Shown here piece after piece: positions 1 through 6,821 of a stretch of 7,997 bases of DNA. A program made the position numbers and the translations under genes. Every line of letters begins with the position of its first letter. Within the stretch, counting starts at the first letter, position 1. Source of the DNA: Burkholderiaceae bacterium (GTDB lineage Bacteria > Pseudomonadota > Gammaproteobacteria > Burkholderiales > Burkholderiaceae_C); contig JANREF010000099.1 in assembly GCA_030726195.1 (NCBI GenBank), positions 1-7,997 on the forward strand. Reading direction: 5' to 3'. Below the pieces are notes generated by a model that saw nothing but the letters and a program-made list of their open reading frames with translations, searched no databases and was not told where the DNA came from.

Positions 1-670
1 AGGTCGCAATCGTTTGCACACCTTGGCTGGTCGCGAGCAGGCACACATGTGCTTTTTGGTGGGCGAACACGCCCACAGTCACCACACCGGGCCATTGGTT
101 GACCATGGACTCAAACGCCAAAGGGTCGGTGATGGCCAAGCCGCGCACGTCAACGATGTGCTGCCCGTTATCAGTCACCAACGGCGCGCCGTCTCGCAGG
201 CGCACAGTGGCCTCGCCACCCATCGCGGCGAATTGCGCGCAAATACGCTTGGTGGCCATGGGAATCACTTCCACAGGCAGGGGAAATGCGCCCAGCGCCT
301 TGACCAGCTTGGACTCGTCGGCAATGCACACAAACTGCTTGGCCAGTGCCGCAACGATTTTTTCACGTGTGAGCGCCGCGCCGCCGCCTTTGACCATGTA
401 GCCGCTGGCGTCGATCTCGTCGGCGCCGTCAATATAAACGTCTAGGTTGTCCACCTCGTTGCTGTCAAACACGGCAATGCCAGCGGCCAACAAACGCTGC
501 GTCGACACCTCAGAGCTGGATACAGCGCCTTTGATGTCATCCTTCATGGTGGCCAAAGCGTCTATGAATTTGTTCACCGTAGAGCCCGTGCCCACGCCTA
601 CGATGGTGTTGGGTTGCACATAGGCCAATGCAGCTTGGCCGACCAGTGTTTTGAGTTCGTCTTGCGTCAT
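1..670 (-). CDS. rpiA: Ribose-5-phosphate isomerase A (3' end cut by window edge)
   Basis: This cytosolic enzyme interconverts ribose 5-phosphate and ribulose 5-phosphate in the non-oxidative pentose phosphate pathway. I translated the complement by hand: it is open from the ATG at 670 to the window edge, giving 223 residues ending QGVQTIAT. E. coli RpiA has 219 residues, so only a few C-terminal codons are missing. The phosphate-binding loop GTGST is at residues 27-31. The active-site motif DGADEID is at 81-87 and [11 protein letters not shown] at 94-104. The residues equivalent to the E. coli catalytic set (D81, D84, K94, E103) fall at identical numbers, which supports this start. No clear Shine-Dalgarno sequence precedes the ATG. 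The gene is divergent from pyrD across 118 bases in which I could not identify a convincing promoter. No frameshift or odd codon use was seen. Confidence 0.96.
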   Translation of the reverse strand, partial: MTQDELKTLVGQAALAYVQPNTIVGVGTGSTVNKFIDALATMKDDIKGAVSSSEVSTQRLLAAGIAVFDSNEVDNLDVYIDGADEIDASGYMVKGGGAALTREKIVAALAKQFVCIADESKLVKALGAFPLPVEVIPMATKRICAQFAAMGGEATVRLRDGAPLVTDNGQHIVDVRGLAITDPLAFESMVNQWPGVVTVGVFAHQKAHVCLLATSQGVQTIAT

Positions 671-788
671 ATTTACGATTGGGGTTTGAAATAGATGAAG
701 GGGCGCTGCAGGCGCGGCGTAGCAACCCACAGTGATCTGGGACAATGCTGTGATCTCTTCAGTGTTTGCCCGACCCCACGATTATCCA

Positions 789-1865
789 ATGTCTTTACTG
801 CCCTACCCGCTTGCCCGTGCCGCCTTGTTTTGCCTAGACGCAGAAACGGCACACGATATCACCTTGGCCAGCTTGGCCGCCACCCAGCACACGCCCCTGT
901 CCAAGCTGTACGCTCAGCCGCGCGTGGCAGACCCGTTTGAGCTGGCCGGCCTTATTCTGCCCAACCGCGTGGGTTTGGCAGCCGGCCTAGACAAGAACGC
1001 ACGCTGCATCGATGCGTTCACGCACATGGGTTTTGGCTTTGTCGAGGTCGGCACAGTCACACCCAAAGCCCAACCCGGCAACGACAAGCCGCGCATGTTT
1101 CGCCTGCCCAAAGCCAATGCATTGATCAACCGTCTGGGCTTTAACAACCACGGCCTGGACGCCTTTGTGGCCAACGTGCAGCAAGCCCGCCTGCGCAGCC
1201 ACATGGTGCTGGGCCTGAACATTGGCAAAAATGCCGCCACCCCCATAGAAGACGCCACCAGCGACTACCTCTTGGGTTTGGCGGGGGTATACGCACATGC
1301 AGACTACGTCACGGTCAACATTTCTAGCCCCAACACCAAAAACCTGCGCGAACTGCAAAGCGACCAAGCGCTGGACAGCTTGCTAGACGCGCTGTCGCAA
1401 GCACGCGAGCAACTCGCCAGCACCCACGGCAAACGCAAACCCATTTTTGTAAAAATTGCGCCCGACTTGGACGACACCCAAATCGGCGTCATCGCGCAGG
1501 TGCTCAAGCGCTACGGATGCAACGCCAGCGGCCAAGCCAACAGCGACTGGGGGCTGATTGCCACCAACACCACGCTGGCGCGCCACGCGGTGCAAGGTAT
1601 GGCGCATGCCAACGAAACCGGTGGCTTGAGTGGCGAGCCCGTGTTTGAACCCAGCAACCGTGTGATCACAGCCATGCGCCAAGCGCTGGGCACCGGCTTT
1701 CCCATCATTGGCGTGGGCGGCGTCGACAGCGCGGCCAAGGCCGTGGGCAAAATCCAAGCGGGTGCGGACGCCGTGCAGCTGTACACCGGCTTTATTTACA
1801 AAGGGCCAGCCTTGGTTCATGAGGCCGCCGTAGCGCTACAGCAACTGGGCACCCAGGCACGCTAG
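789..1865 (+). CDS. pyrD: Dihydroorotate dehydrogenase (quinone), class 2
   Basis: PyrD oxidises dihydroorotate to orotate with FMN and passes electrons to the quinone pool at the inner membrane face, the fourth step of UMP synthesis. The product is 358 residues, slightly longer than E. coli PyrD (336). The hydrophobic N-terminus (about residues 1-40) fits the class 2 membrane/quinone helices. Motifs in order are [10 protein letters not shown] (61-70), [13 protein letters not shown] (86-98), [10 protein letters not shown] (113-122), [11 protein letters not shown] (177-187) and GVGGVDSA near the C-terminal phosphate site. The second Ser of the SSPN motif (S180) aligns with the class 2 catalytic base; class 1 enzymes use Cys. 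The frame stays open upstream to an ATG at 732, but those 19 extra residues do not look family-like, so I start at 789. No strong ribosome-binding site is visible for either start. It converges on the FAD oxidoreductase with a 37-base gap and no recognisable terminator. Confidence 0.96.
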   Translation: MSLLPYPLARAALFCLDAETAHDITLASLAATQHTPLSKLYAQPRVADPFELAGLILPNRVGLAAGLDKNARCIDAFTHMGFGFVEVGTVTPKAQPGNDKPRMFRLPKANALINRLGFNNHGLDAFVANVQQARLRSHMVLGLNIGKNAATPIEDATSDYLLGLAGVYAHADYVTVNISSPNTKNLRELQSDQALDSLLDALSQAREQLASTHGKRKPIFVKIAPDLDDTQIGVIAQVLKRYGCNASGQANSDWGLIATNTTLARHAVQGMAHANETGGLSGEPVFEPSNRVITAMRQALGTGFPIIGVGGVDSAAKAVGKIQAGADAVQLYTGFIYKGPALVHEAAVALQQLGTQAR

Positions 1866-1902
1866 CCCGCAGAACTCGGCGGCTTAGAGGTTTGGCGCGG
1901 CC

Positions 1903-3042
1903 TCAGACCAGCGTGGCCACGTGCTGCGCCAAGGCCATGGCGCTGGTCAAACCCGGTGACTCGATGCCAAAGGCATTGACCCAACCCGGCACACCGTGCT
2001 GTGCGGGCCCGTCGATGCGAAAGTCTGGTGCGGCCTGACCGGGGCCATAAATGCGCGGACGAATACCGCAATAAGACGCTTGCAAACTGTTGTGCGGTAA
2101 ATCCGGCCAGTAACGCCGCACCGACGCCTCAAACGACCGCGCCACATCTGGCGTGGTGGTGTAGTCCAGTGCATCGGCGTCGTGCGTGTCCAACCAATGC
2201 TGGTCGGGGCCAAAACGGGCACGCCCTGCCAAATCCAGTGTGAGGTGGATACCCAGCCACGCATCTTGGGGCGCTGGATACACCAAATGCTTGAACGGCA
2301 CCGGGGTACTGAGGTCGCAATAGTTGCCCTTGGCAAAGTAAGGCATGGGCAATGCGGCTGGATCAAACCCATCGATGCACGCGGCCACTTGTGGCGCATG
2401 CAAGGACGCGCAATTCACCACCACATCAAACTGCCAGTCGCTGGTCTGTGTGGTGCCAGCCTCAGTGCAAGCAATGCGAATGGTGTGCGGGCCCGCGGGC
2501 TGGCCCGGCGTGGCACCACGGGCTTGCCCTGCGACAACTTGTGACCCGAAGGCCACCACGCCGCCATGGGCCTCCACATCGGCCAACAGGGCCAACATCA
2601 GCGCATGCGAGTCCACAATGCCGGTGTCTGGCGAGTACAAGGCCGCCACACACGACAGCGCAGGCTCCATGGCCTGGGCTTGCGCGCCGCTGAGGCGCTG
2701 CACACGCACGCCGTTGGCCTGTGCTTTGGCGTACAAGCCGTCTAAGCCTGCCACTTGCGCCTCATCCGTGGCCACGATGAGCTTGCCACACAGCCGATAC
2801 GGCACATGGCGCTGCTCGCAGTAGTCCACCACCATGGCCCGACCCTGCACGCAAGCGCTGGCCTTCAAAGACCCCGGCTTGTAGTACAAGCCCGCATGCA
2901 AGACCTCAGAGTTGCGCGAGCTCACGCCGTCGCCTATGTGGCCAGCACGCTCGGCCACCACCACACTGTCACCGCGCATGGCCAATGCCCGAGCCACCGC
3001 CAAGCCCACCACACCTGCACCAATCACCAAGGTATCACGCAT
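1903..3042 (-). CDS. FAD-dependent oxidoreductase, L-2-hydroxyglutarate dehydrogenase (LhgO-like) family
   Basis: The product is a 379-residue flavoprotein of the DAO superfamily. The N-terminal FAD-binding fold shows GAGVVG (GxGxxG, residues 8-13), followed by the acidic ribose-binding residue E31 at the end of the second strand. The stretch SSRNSEVLHAGLYY (41-54), followed by PGSLKA, is the signature of L-2-hydroxyglutarate dehydrogenases (LhgO in E. coli, L2HGDH in mitochondria). The C-terminal flavin-contacting part has GIRPR (326-330) and FGIESPGLTSA near 358-368. It is shorter than E. coli LhgO (422). The likely reaction is oxidation of a 2-hydroxyacid, with L-2-hydroxyglutarate to 2-oxoglutarate the first guess, but this subfamily is broad and the substrate is not proven by sequence. 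The ATG at 3042 is preceded by a purine-rich GAGAGTGGA about 5 bases upstream, a weak but plausible ribosome-binding site. It is divergent from the small membrane protein across 135 bases. Confidence 0.85.
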   Translation of the reverse strand: MRDTLVIGAGVVGLAVARALAMRGDSVVVAERAGHIGDGVSSRNSEVLHAGLYYKPGSLKASACVQGRAMVVDYCEQRHVPYRLCGKLIVATDEAQVAGLDGLYAKAQANGVRVQRLSGAQAQAMEPALSCVAALYSPDTGIVDSHALMLALLADVEAHGGVVAFGSQVVAGQARGATPGQPAGPHTIRIACTEAGTTQTSDWQFDVVVNCASLHAPQVAACIDGFDPAALPMPYFAKGNYCDLSTPVPFKHLVYPAPQDAWLGIHLTLDLAGRARFGPDQHWLDTHDADALDYTTTPDVARSFEASVRRYWPDLPHNSLQASYCGIRPRIYGPGQAAPDFRIDGPAQHGVPGWVNAFGIESPGLTSAMALAQHVATLV

Positions 3043-3177
3043 AACAATCCACTCTCACCCCAGCATTGGGTATTTAAATCAGACCACTTTTTGACATGGC
3101 ACAAACCGACTGGCCCAGCCAAGCACAGCGGCTGAGGCACAATACTGGATTATTCAGAACACAACACGTATCCGACT

Positions 3178-3621
3178 ATGACCACCAATAAAAAGCCCCG
3201 CGATCGCGGCAATCCCAAATACAGTTTGCTGCAAGTTATGGGCACCTTGGCAGCCGCAGGCGTGGCCGCTTGGGCCATTTTGTACTATGCCTTTGGCCCC
3301 GGCGCCGAAGCCACGCCAATGGTAGTTGAAGTGCGCATGGACAACCAATGCGGCCTGATCGAAGGTGCCTTCATGGCCAGCTCCAGCGACGGCGCAAAGG
3401 CTTCGTTTAAAAACGGCGTGGCCTTGCTGGCAACGCATGCAGGCGAAAAAGTGTGGATTCGCAACAGCGAGCAATTCCCCAAGTTTGGCTTTGAAACCGA
3501 CAAGGTCAAGGCCGAGCCCGTGGTAAACATCGTGGCCAAGTGCCAACCCATGGGCAGCATCGACACCACCATGAACTCCATGCGCGACCAGTTCAAGTCC
3601 AAGGGCAGCTCAGAGCGTTAA
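3178..3621 (+). CDS. Small protein of unknown function with one N-terminal membrane anchor
   Basis: I do not recognise this 147-residue protein. The first 14 residues are basic (K5, K6, R8, R10, K14). A hydrophobic segment at about 15-38, rich in Ala and aromatics, comes next. By the positive-inside rule the remaining soluble part of about 110 residues should face the periplasm. There is no lipobox, and the segment is not followed by a convincing signal peptidase site, so a retained anchor is likelier than secretion. Two cysteines, C58 (in DNQCGL) and C122 (in AKCQP), could form a disulfide. Coding status is supported by codon use like the neighbours and by clean placement between genes. The stop codon overlaps that of the convergent nuclease gene by four bases. 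No strong Shine-Dalgarno sequence is seen before the ATG. It could be a lineage-specific conserved hypothetical protein of Burkholderiales. Confidence 0.75.
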   Translation: MTTNKKPRDRGNPKYSLLQVMGTLAAAGVAAWAILYYAFGPGAEATPMVVEVRMDNQCGLIEGAFMASSSDGAKASFKNGVALLATHAGEKVWIRNSEQFPKFGFETDKVKAEPVVNIVAKCQPMGSIDTTMNSMRDQFKSKGSSER

Positions 3622-5018
3622 TACAGCAGCCGGTGCGGTAACTTGGCCACTGCCTTGCGCAGAATGTGGTACGTGTCCGCATCGAACACCGGCTTGGCCA
3701 CTTGTAGCAACTCTGCGCAGTCCTGCGCTGACTGTGCAGTCCCCAAATAACACCAAGCATCGACAACGTGCACGTCTGTTTGTGCTTCGCCATCAGGGCC
3801 CTGACCTGACTCGATCAAACCCACTGGGCCTTTGAAGGGCCAAGTGGCCAGCTTTTTGGGCGTCATGGCAGCCAAGGTGCGCACGCTGTGTAATGCAGGT
3901 GCTTCGTGCCCCTTGCACGCACCCTTGCACTGTCCCACTTGACTGCCAAAACAGCCGGCACCCGCGCTGACTTTTTCCAAGCCCAACAACGCCTTGCACA
4001 GCTTGTGCTCTTGCGCGAGCTCACCCAGCCACTGCTGCGCTTGGCGCTGGCTACTGAACAGGCCAAACAAATTGGGCTGCGCGCCCATGTTCAAATCTTG
4101 CGTCCACACCAGCGTGGGCGGTTCGCCGTCTAGCCAGCGCCAAGAGCACAAGGACTTGGCACGGCGCAAGCGCACGTTGTGGCTAGGCACCAGCTGCTTG
4201 ACCAGCTGCGACTCCTTGAGCAAAGCGCCCACCTCACCGGCGGTGCAATGCCATTCAATGTCCGTGGTTTGCAACGACAGGCTGAGCTCTTTGCCTCTGG
4301 CATGGTCGCCAGAAAAATGCGACAGCACACGGCGGCGCAAATGCTTGCTCTTACCGACGTACAACACAAAGCGTCGTTCCCCGTAAAACACGTACACGCC
4401 AGGTGTGTCGGGCATGTTGTCCAAGGCATCGCTGTCCAAATGAGACGGCCAGCTGGCTTGACCCAGCAGCTGCGTGGCGTGTTGCATCAAGCACTCATCC
4501 CCCAAGCGTGTGCGCAGCGCTTGCCAAAACTGATACAGCAAATCTGCATCGGCCAAGGCGCGGTGGCGCGTGGCACTCTGTAGGGCGTAGCGCGCCGCGA
4601 CGGCATCGAGGTTGTGGCGTTTCTCCTGCGGGTCTACCAGGCGGGCCAGCTTGACCGTACACAACACAGGTGCCCGAAAGCCAAGGCCTGCGCGCTTGAA
4701 CTCGTTCTTGATAAAACCATAATCAAAGCGTGCGTTGTGCGCGACAAATACTGCGCCTTGCATGGCCTCTTGCAGCTTGGGCGCAATGGTCTCAAAGTCT
4801 GGGGCATCAGCCACCATCTCGTTGGTGATGCCCGTGAGCTGTTGTATGAAGGGGGCAATGTTGGTGTGCGGGTTCACCAAGTAGCTCTCCCGTGTGACGG
4901 TGTTGCCGTCTAACAAGACCCATGCAACTTCAGTCACGCGGTCACGCGTGGCCGTGCCCCCCGTTGTTTCCACGTCCAAAAACAGCCACCGCTCATCAGC
5001 GGCACGCACACTGCTCAT
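3618..5018 (-). CDS. DnaQ-like 3'-5' exonuclease fused to UvrC/Cho-like GIY-YIG nuclease
   Basis: The 466-residue protein has two nuclease modules. The N-terminal DEDDh exonuclease domain (about 9-170) has the complete metal-binding set: D15 and E17 in FLDVETTG, D99 in AHNARFD, H152 and D157 in HRALADAD. A GIY-YIG domain follows (about 203-285): GVY at 207-209, YVG at 220-222, arginines after GKSKHL, and the probable catalytic E269 in ALLKESQLVK. The C-terminal part keeps the UvrC/Cho-type cysteine region (C341, C356, C364, C368). I see no UvrB-binding domain or helix-hairpin-helix pair, so it resembles E. coli Cho plus an exonuclease rather than full UvrC. The architecture is known in other bacteria, including a mycobacterial protein. 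The likely role is DNA repair incision with end processing in the cytoplasm, inferred from its domains. The start at 5018 lies 24 bases after the DAHP synthase stop, with only a short TAGG as ribosome-binding site, which suggests co-transcription. Confidence 0.92.
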   Translation of the reverse strand: MSSVRAADERWLFLDVETTGGTATRDRVTEVAWVLLDGNTVTRESYLVNPHTNIAPFIQQLTGITNEMVADAPDFETIAPKLQEAMQGAVFVAHNARFDYGFIKNEFKRAGLGFRAPVLCTVKLARLVDPQEKRHNLDAVAARYALQSATRHRALADADLLYQFWQALRTRLGDECLMQHATQLLGQASWPSHLDSDALDNMPDTPGVYVFYGERRFVLYVGKSKHLRRRVLSHFSGDHARGKELSLSLQTTDIEWHCTAGEVGALLKESQLVKQLVPSHNVRLRRAKSLCSWRWLDGEPPTLVWTQDLNMGAQPNLFGLFSSQRQAQQWLGELAQEHKLCKALLGLEKVSAGAGCFGSQVGQCKGACKGHEAPALHSVRTLAAMTPKKLATWPFKGPVGLIESGQGPDGEAQTDVHVVDAWCYLGTAQSAQDCAELLQVAKPVFDADTYHILRKAVAKLPHRLLY

Positions 5019-5042
5019 AGCCTAGACCACGCCGTAGGTGGG

Positions 5043-6137
5043 TTAGCGCACCAAGCGACGCTGCGCAACCGCTTTGGCCAACTCGGCCAGCACGGGCTCG
5101 GTTTGCTTGAGACTGATACAGGCGTCGGTGATGGACACACCCGTGCGCAGCGCAACGCCAGGGCTCAGGTCTTGTCGGCCTTCTTCGATGTGGCTTTCAA
5201 TCATCATGCCCATCACGCCGTAGTCACCTGCGGCAATGCGCGATGCCACGTCGTTGGACACGTCAATTTGCTTGGCGTGCTGCTTTTGGCTGTTGGCATG
5301 TGAGGCGTCCACCATCACACGTGGCGTGCATTGGGCTTTGGTGAGGGCTGCGCCCGCTGCAGCCACACTGGCCGCATCAAAATTAGGCAGCTTGCCACCG
5401 CGCAAAATCACGTGGCAGTCGTCGTTGCCGCGGGTTTCAAAGATGGCCGCTTGTCCCATGTTGGTCAAGCCCATGAAGGCGTGCCCGCTGCGGGCGGCAA
5501 CCATGGCATCAATAGCCACTTGCACACCGCCGTCGGTGCCGTTTTTAAAGCCCACTGGGCAGCTCAGGCCCGAAGCCAGCTGGCGGTGGCTCTGGCTTTC
5601 AGTGGTGCGCGCGCCAATGGCGCCCCACGAGATCAGGTCCACCACAAACTGCGGGCTGAGCAAATCCAAAAACTCCGTGCCTGCGGGCAAGCCCTCACCC
5701 ACCACATCCAACAGCAAGCGGCGCGCCTTGTGCAAGCCTTCATTGATGGCATAAGTGCCGTCTAGGTGCGGATCGTTGATGTAGCCCTTCCAACCCACCG
5801 TGGTGCGTGGCTTCTCAAAGTACGTGCGCATGACCACCATCAACTCACCACTCATAGACGCCGTCATGGCTTTAAGGGCGCGGGCATAGGTCATCGCCTG
5901 GTCATGATCGTGGACCGAGCACGGCCCCACCACCACCAACAGGCGGTCATCTCGGCCGTGCACGATGTCAGCTATGTCCTGGCGGTGCTGCGCCACTTGG
6001 GCGACCATGGCAGGCGTCTCAGGCAAGGCCTCTTGCAGCAAGGCCGGCGTCATCAGAGGGCGAACGGATTTGATGCGGACATCGTCTACACGGGTTTTGT
6101 CGTGCGTAGACAGACTGGCTTGTTGGTCGTTACTCAT
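5043..6137 (-). CDS. aroF: 3-deoxy-7-phosphoheptulonate (DAHP) synthase, class I, probably tyrosine-sensitive
   Basis: The enzyme condenses phosphoenolpyruvate and erythrose 4-phosphate, the first committed step of the shikimate pathway. From the ATG at 6137 the product is 364 residues (E. coli AroG 350) and aligns with AroG at a constant offset of 12. GPCSVHD is at 71-77, and REKPRTT-type substrate binding is seen as R104 and K109 within YFEKPRTTVGWKG. K198 lies in GFKNGTDG. The four metal ligands are C73, H280, E314 and D338. The allosteric positions P162 and S192 (AroG P150 and S180) are present. Position 223, equivalent to AroG S211, is Gly as in Tyr-regulated AroF and yeast Aro4, so I use the aroF symbol provisionally. 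The reading frame extends to a TTG at 6155, but that codon overlaps the GGAAG ribosome-binding site, so the ATG is preferred. It sits 8 bases after yaeQ and 24 before the nuclease gene. Confidence 0.95.
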   Translation of the reverse strand: MSNDQQASLSTHDKTRVDDVRIKSVRPLMTPALLQEALPETPAMVAQVAQHRQDIADIVHGRDDRLLVVVGPCSVHDHDQAMTYARALKAMTASMSGELMVVMRTYFEKPRTTVGWKGYINDPHLDGTYAINEGLHKARRLLLDVVGEGLPAGTEFLDLLSPQFVVDLISWGAIGARTTESQSHRQLASGLSCPVGFKNGTDGGVQVAIDAMVAARSGHAFMGLTNMGQAAIFETRGNDDCHVILRGGKLPNFDAASVAAAGAALTKAQCTPRVMVDASHANSQKQHAKQIDVSNDVASRIAAGDYGVMGMMIESHIEEGRQDLSPGVALRTGVSITDACISLKQTEPVLAELAKAVAQRRLVR

Positions 6138-6145
6138 GTGTGAAA

Positions 6146-6706
6146 TTACTTCCAAAGAATAGGCTCTATGGTCACCACGCCCTGCTCACTGCTGAGCGTG
6201 AGTGCACCTTCTTGAATGGTGGCTTGCAGCTGCATACTGCGCTGCGCCAAGCTCACCAAGGCTTGCGAAGACTCGGTTGGCAAGCGCCACACCTTCAGCT
6301 TGGCCAAACGCGACAGCTTGTTGCGAATACCGTCCCACCAAATATCAGCCGAGTGGCTAAAGGCGTACAGCAACACGGCATCGGCCTTGCTACACGCTTT
6401 TGACAAGGGCTTGTCCTCGGGCTGCCCCACTTCCATCCACAGGCGCTTGCGACCTGTGAAGTCGACCAGCTGCACATCTGGCTCGTCCGGGTCGGACAGA
6501 CCTGCGCCAAAACTCAAGGTGCCGTCGCCGTTGCAGGTGTCGTTGAGTTGGTGGGCGTTGAGGGCCAAAGCCACCAAGCGCACCATCATGCGCTCGTCGT
6601 TTTCGCTGGGGTGACGCGCCAAAGTCAGCGCATGGTCGGCATAGTAGCCATGGTCAACATCCGCGATTTGGAGGTTGACTTTGAAGATTGTGGATTTAAT
6701 TGCCAT
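6146..6706 (-). CDS. yaeQ: YaeQ family protein
   Basis: The 186-residue product matches the YaeQ family across its whole length (E. coli YaeQ is 181). Recognisable family blocks are the N-terminal MAIKSTIFK, LTLARHPSENDERMM (27-41), GLSDPDEPD (69-77), WMEVGQPE (90-97) followed by KAC, and the C-terminal LQATIQEG. Solved YaeQ structures are described as having a PD-(D/E)xK nuclease-like fold; D72 or D77 and E92 are the candidate acidic residues here. The biological role is not established, and an early proposal linking E. coli YaeQ to RfaH-like function was, as I recall, disputed. The gene leads a probable leftward transcript with the DAHP synthase (8-base gap) and the nuclease fusion. The ATG at 6706 is preceded by AAGG only two bases away, too close for a good ribosome-binding site, so a very short leader is possible. 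Confidence 0.93.
   Translation of the reverse strand: MAIKSTIFKVNLQIADVDHGYYADHALTLARHPSENDERMMVRLVALALNAHQLNDTCNGDGTLSFGAGLSDPDEPDVQLVDFTGRKRLWMEVGQPEDKPLSKACSKADAVLLYAFSHSADIWWDGIRNKLSRLAKLKVWRLPTESSQALVSLAQRSMQLQATIQEGALTLSSEQGVVTIEPILWK
6149..6153 (-). promoter_or_regulatory. Ribosome-binding site for the DAHP synthase gene
   Basis: GGAAG on the complementary strand lies 11 bases before the ATG at 6137 and immediately ahead of the yaeQ stop codon (6146-6148). Its position inside the end of yaeQ supports translation of the two genes from one transcript. It also argues against the TTG at 6155 as the start of the DAHP synthase, because that TTG would overlap the site. Confidence 0.6.
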
Positions 6707-6714
6707 AGCCTTGC

Positions 6715-6744
6715 ATTATGCGCATGGCATCTGGCCAGTTTCCA
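6715..6744 (-). promoter_or_regulatory. Possible promoter for yaeQ and downstream genes
   Basis: On the complementary strand CATAAT (6715-6720) resembles a -10 box (5 of 6). It follows TGGAAA (6739-6744; 4 of 6 to a -35 box) at 18 bases. Transcription would begin about 6707-6709, within three bases of the yaeQ ATG, giving an almost leaderless message. Such matches occur by chance, so this is tentative. Confidence 0.3.
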
Positions 6745-6755
6745 TCGCCCACAAG

Positions 6756-6808
6756 CTGCAGCGGCCCAGCACGCCCAAGCCTGCGATGCACGCTGTGCGC
6801 CGCTGCAG
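6756..6808. repeat. 9-base inverted repeat in the yaeQ/transporter intergenic region
   Basis: CTGCAGCGG (6756-6764) is repeated in inverted orientation as CCGCTGCAG (6800-6808) with 35 bases between. The right arm directly abuts TAAAGT (6809-6814), a weak -10-like hexamer 7 bases before the transporter ATG. The pair could be an operator, but there is no known consensus to assign and chance is possible. Confidence 0.3.
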
Positions 6809-6821
6809 TAAAGTACTACGA

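Noticed and set aside
14..445. 143-residue open frame on the + strand
   Set aside because: It lies wholly antisense to rpiA, whose complement translates to a full RpiA with all catalytic residues; the + frame has no family-like features.
732..756. Direct repeat GTGATCT (732-738 and 750-756) upstream of pyrD
   Set aside because: A repeated 7-mer is quite likely by chance in a 118-base gap and matches no regulator I can name.
732..788. Upstream in-frame start for pyrD
   Set aside because: It adds 19 residues not typical of PyrD, whereas the protein from 789 begins with the usual membrane-associated N-terminus.
1866..1902. Possible terminator between pyrD and the convergent oxidoreductase
   Set aside because: Only imperfect GC-rich complementarity is present, with no U-run on either strand.
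3091..3096. TTGACA, a perfect -35 hexamer upstream of the small membrane-protein gene
   Set aside because: No acceptable -10 hexamer occurs 16-18 bases downstream, so it is not supported as a promoter.
6138..6155. TTG start for DAHP synthase
   Set aside because: The TTG overlaps the GGAAG ribosome-binding site and would overlap yaeQ; the ATG at 6137 is normally spaced from that site.
6675..6821. N-terminal extension of the transporter from an ATG at 6675
   Set aside because: It would run antisense into yaeQ and adds 49 residues with no membrane or EamA character.
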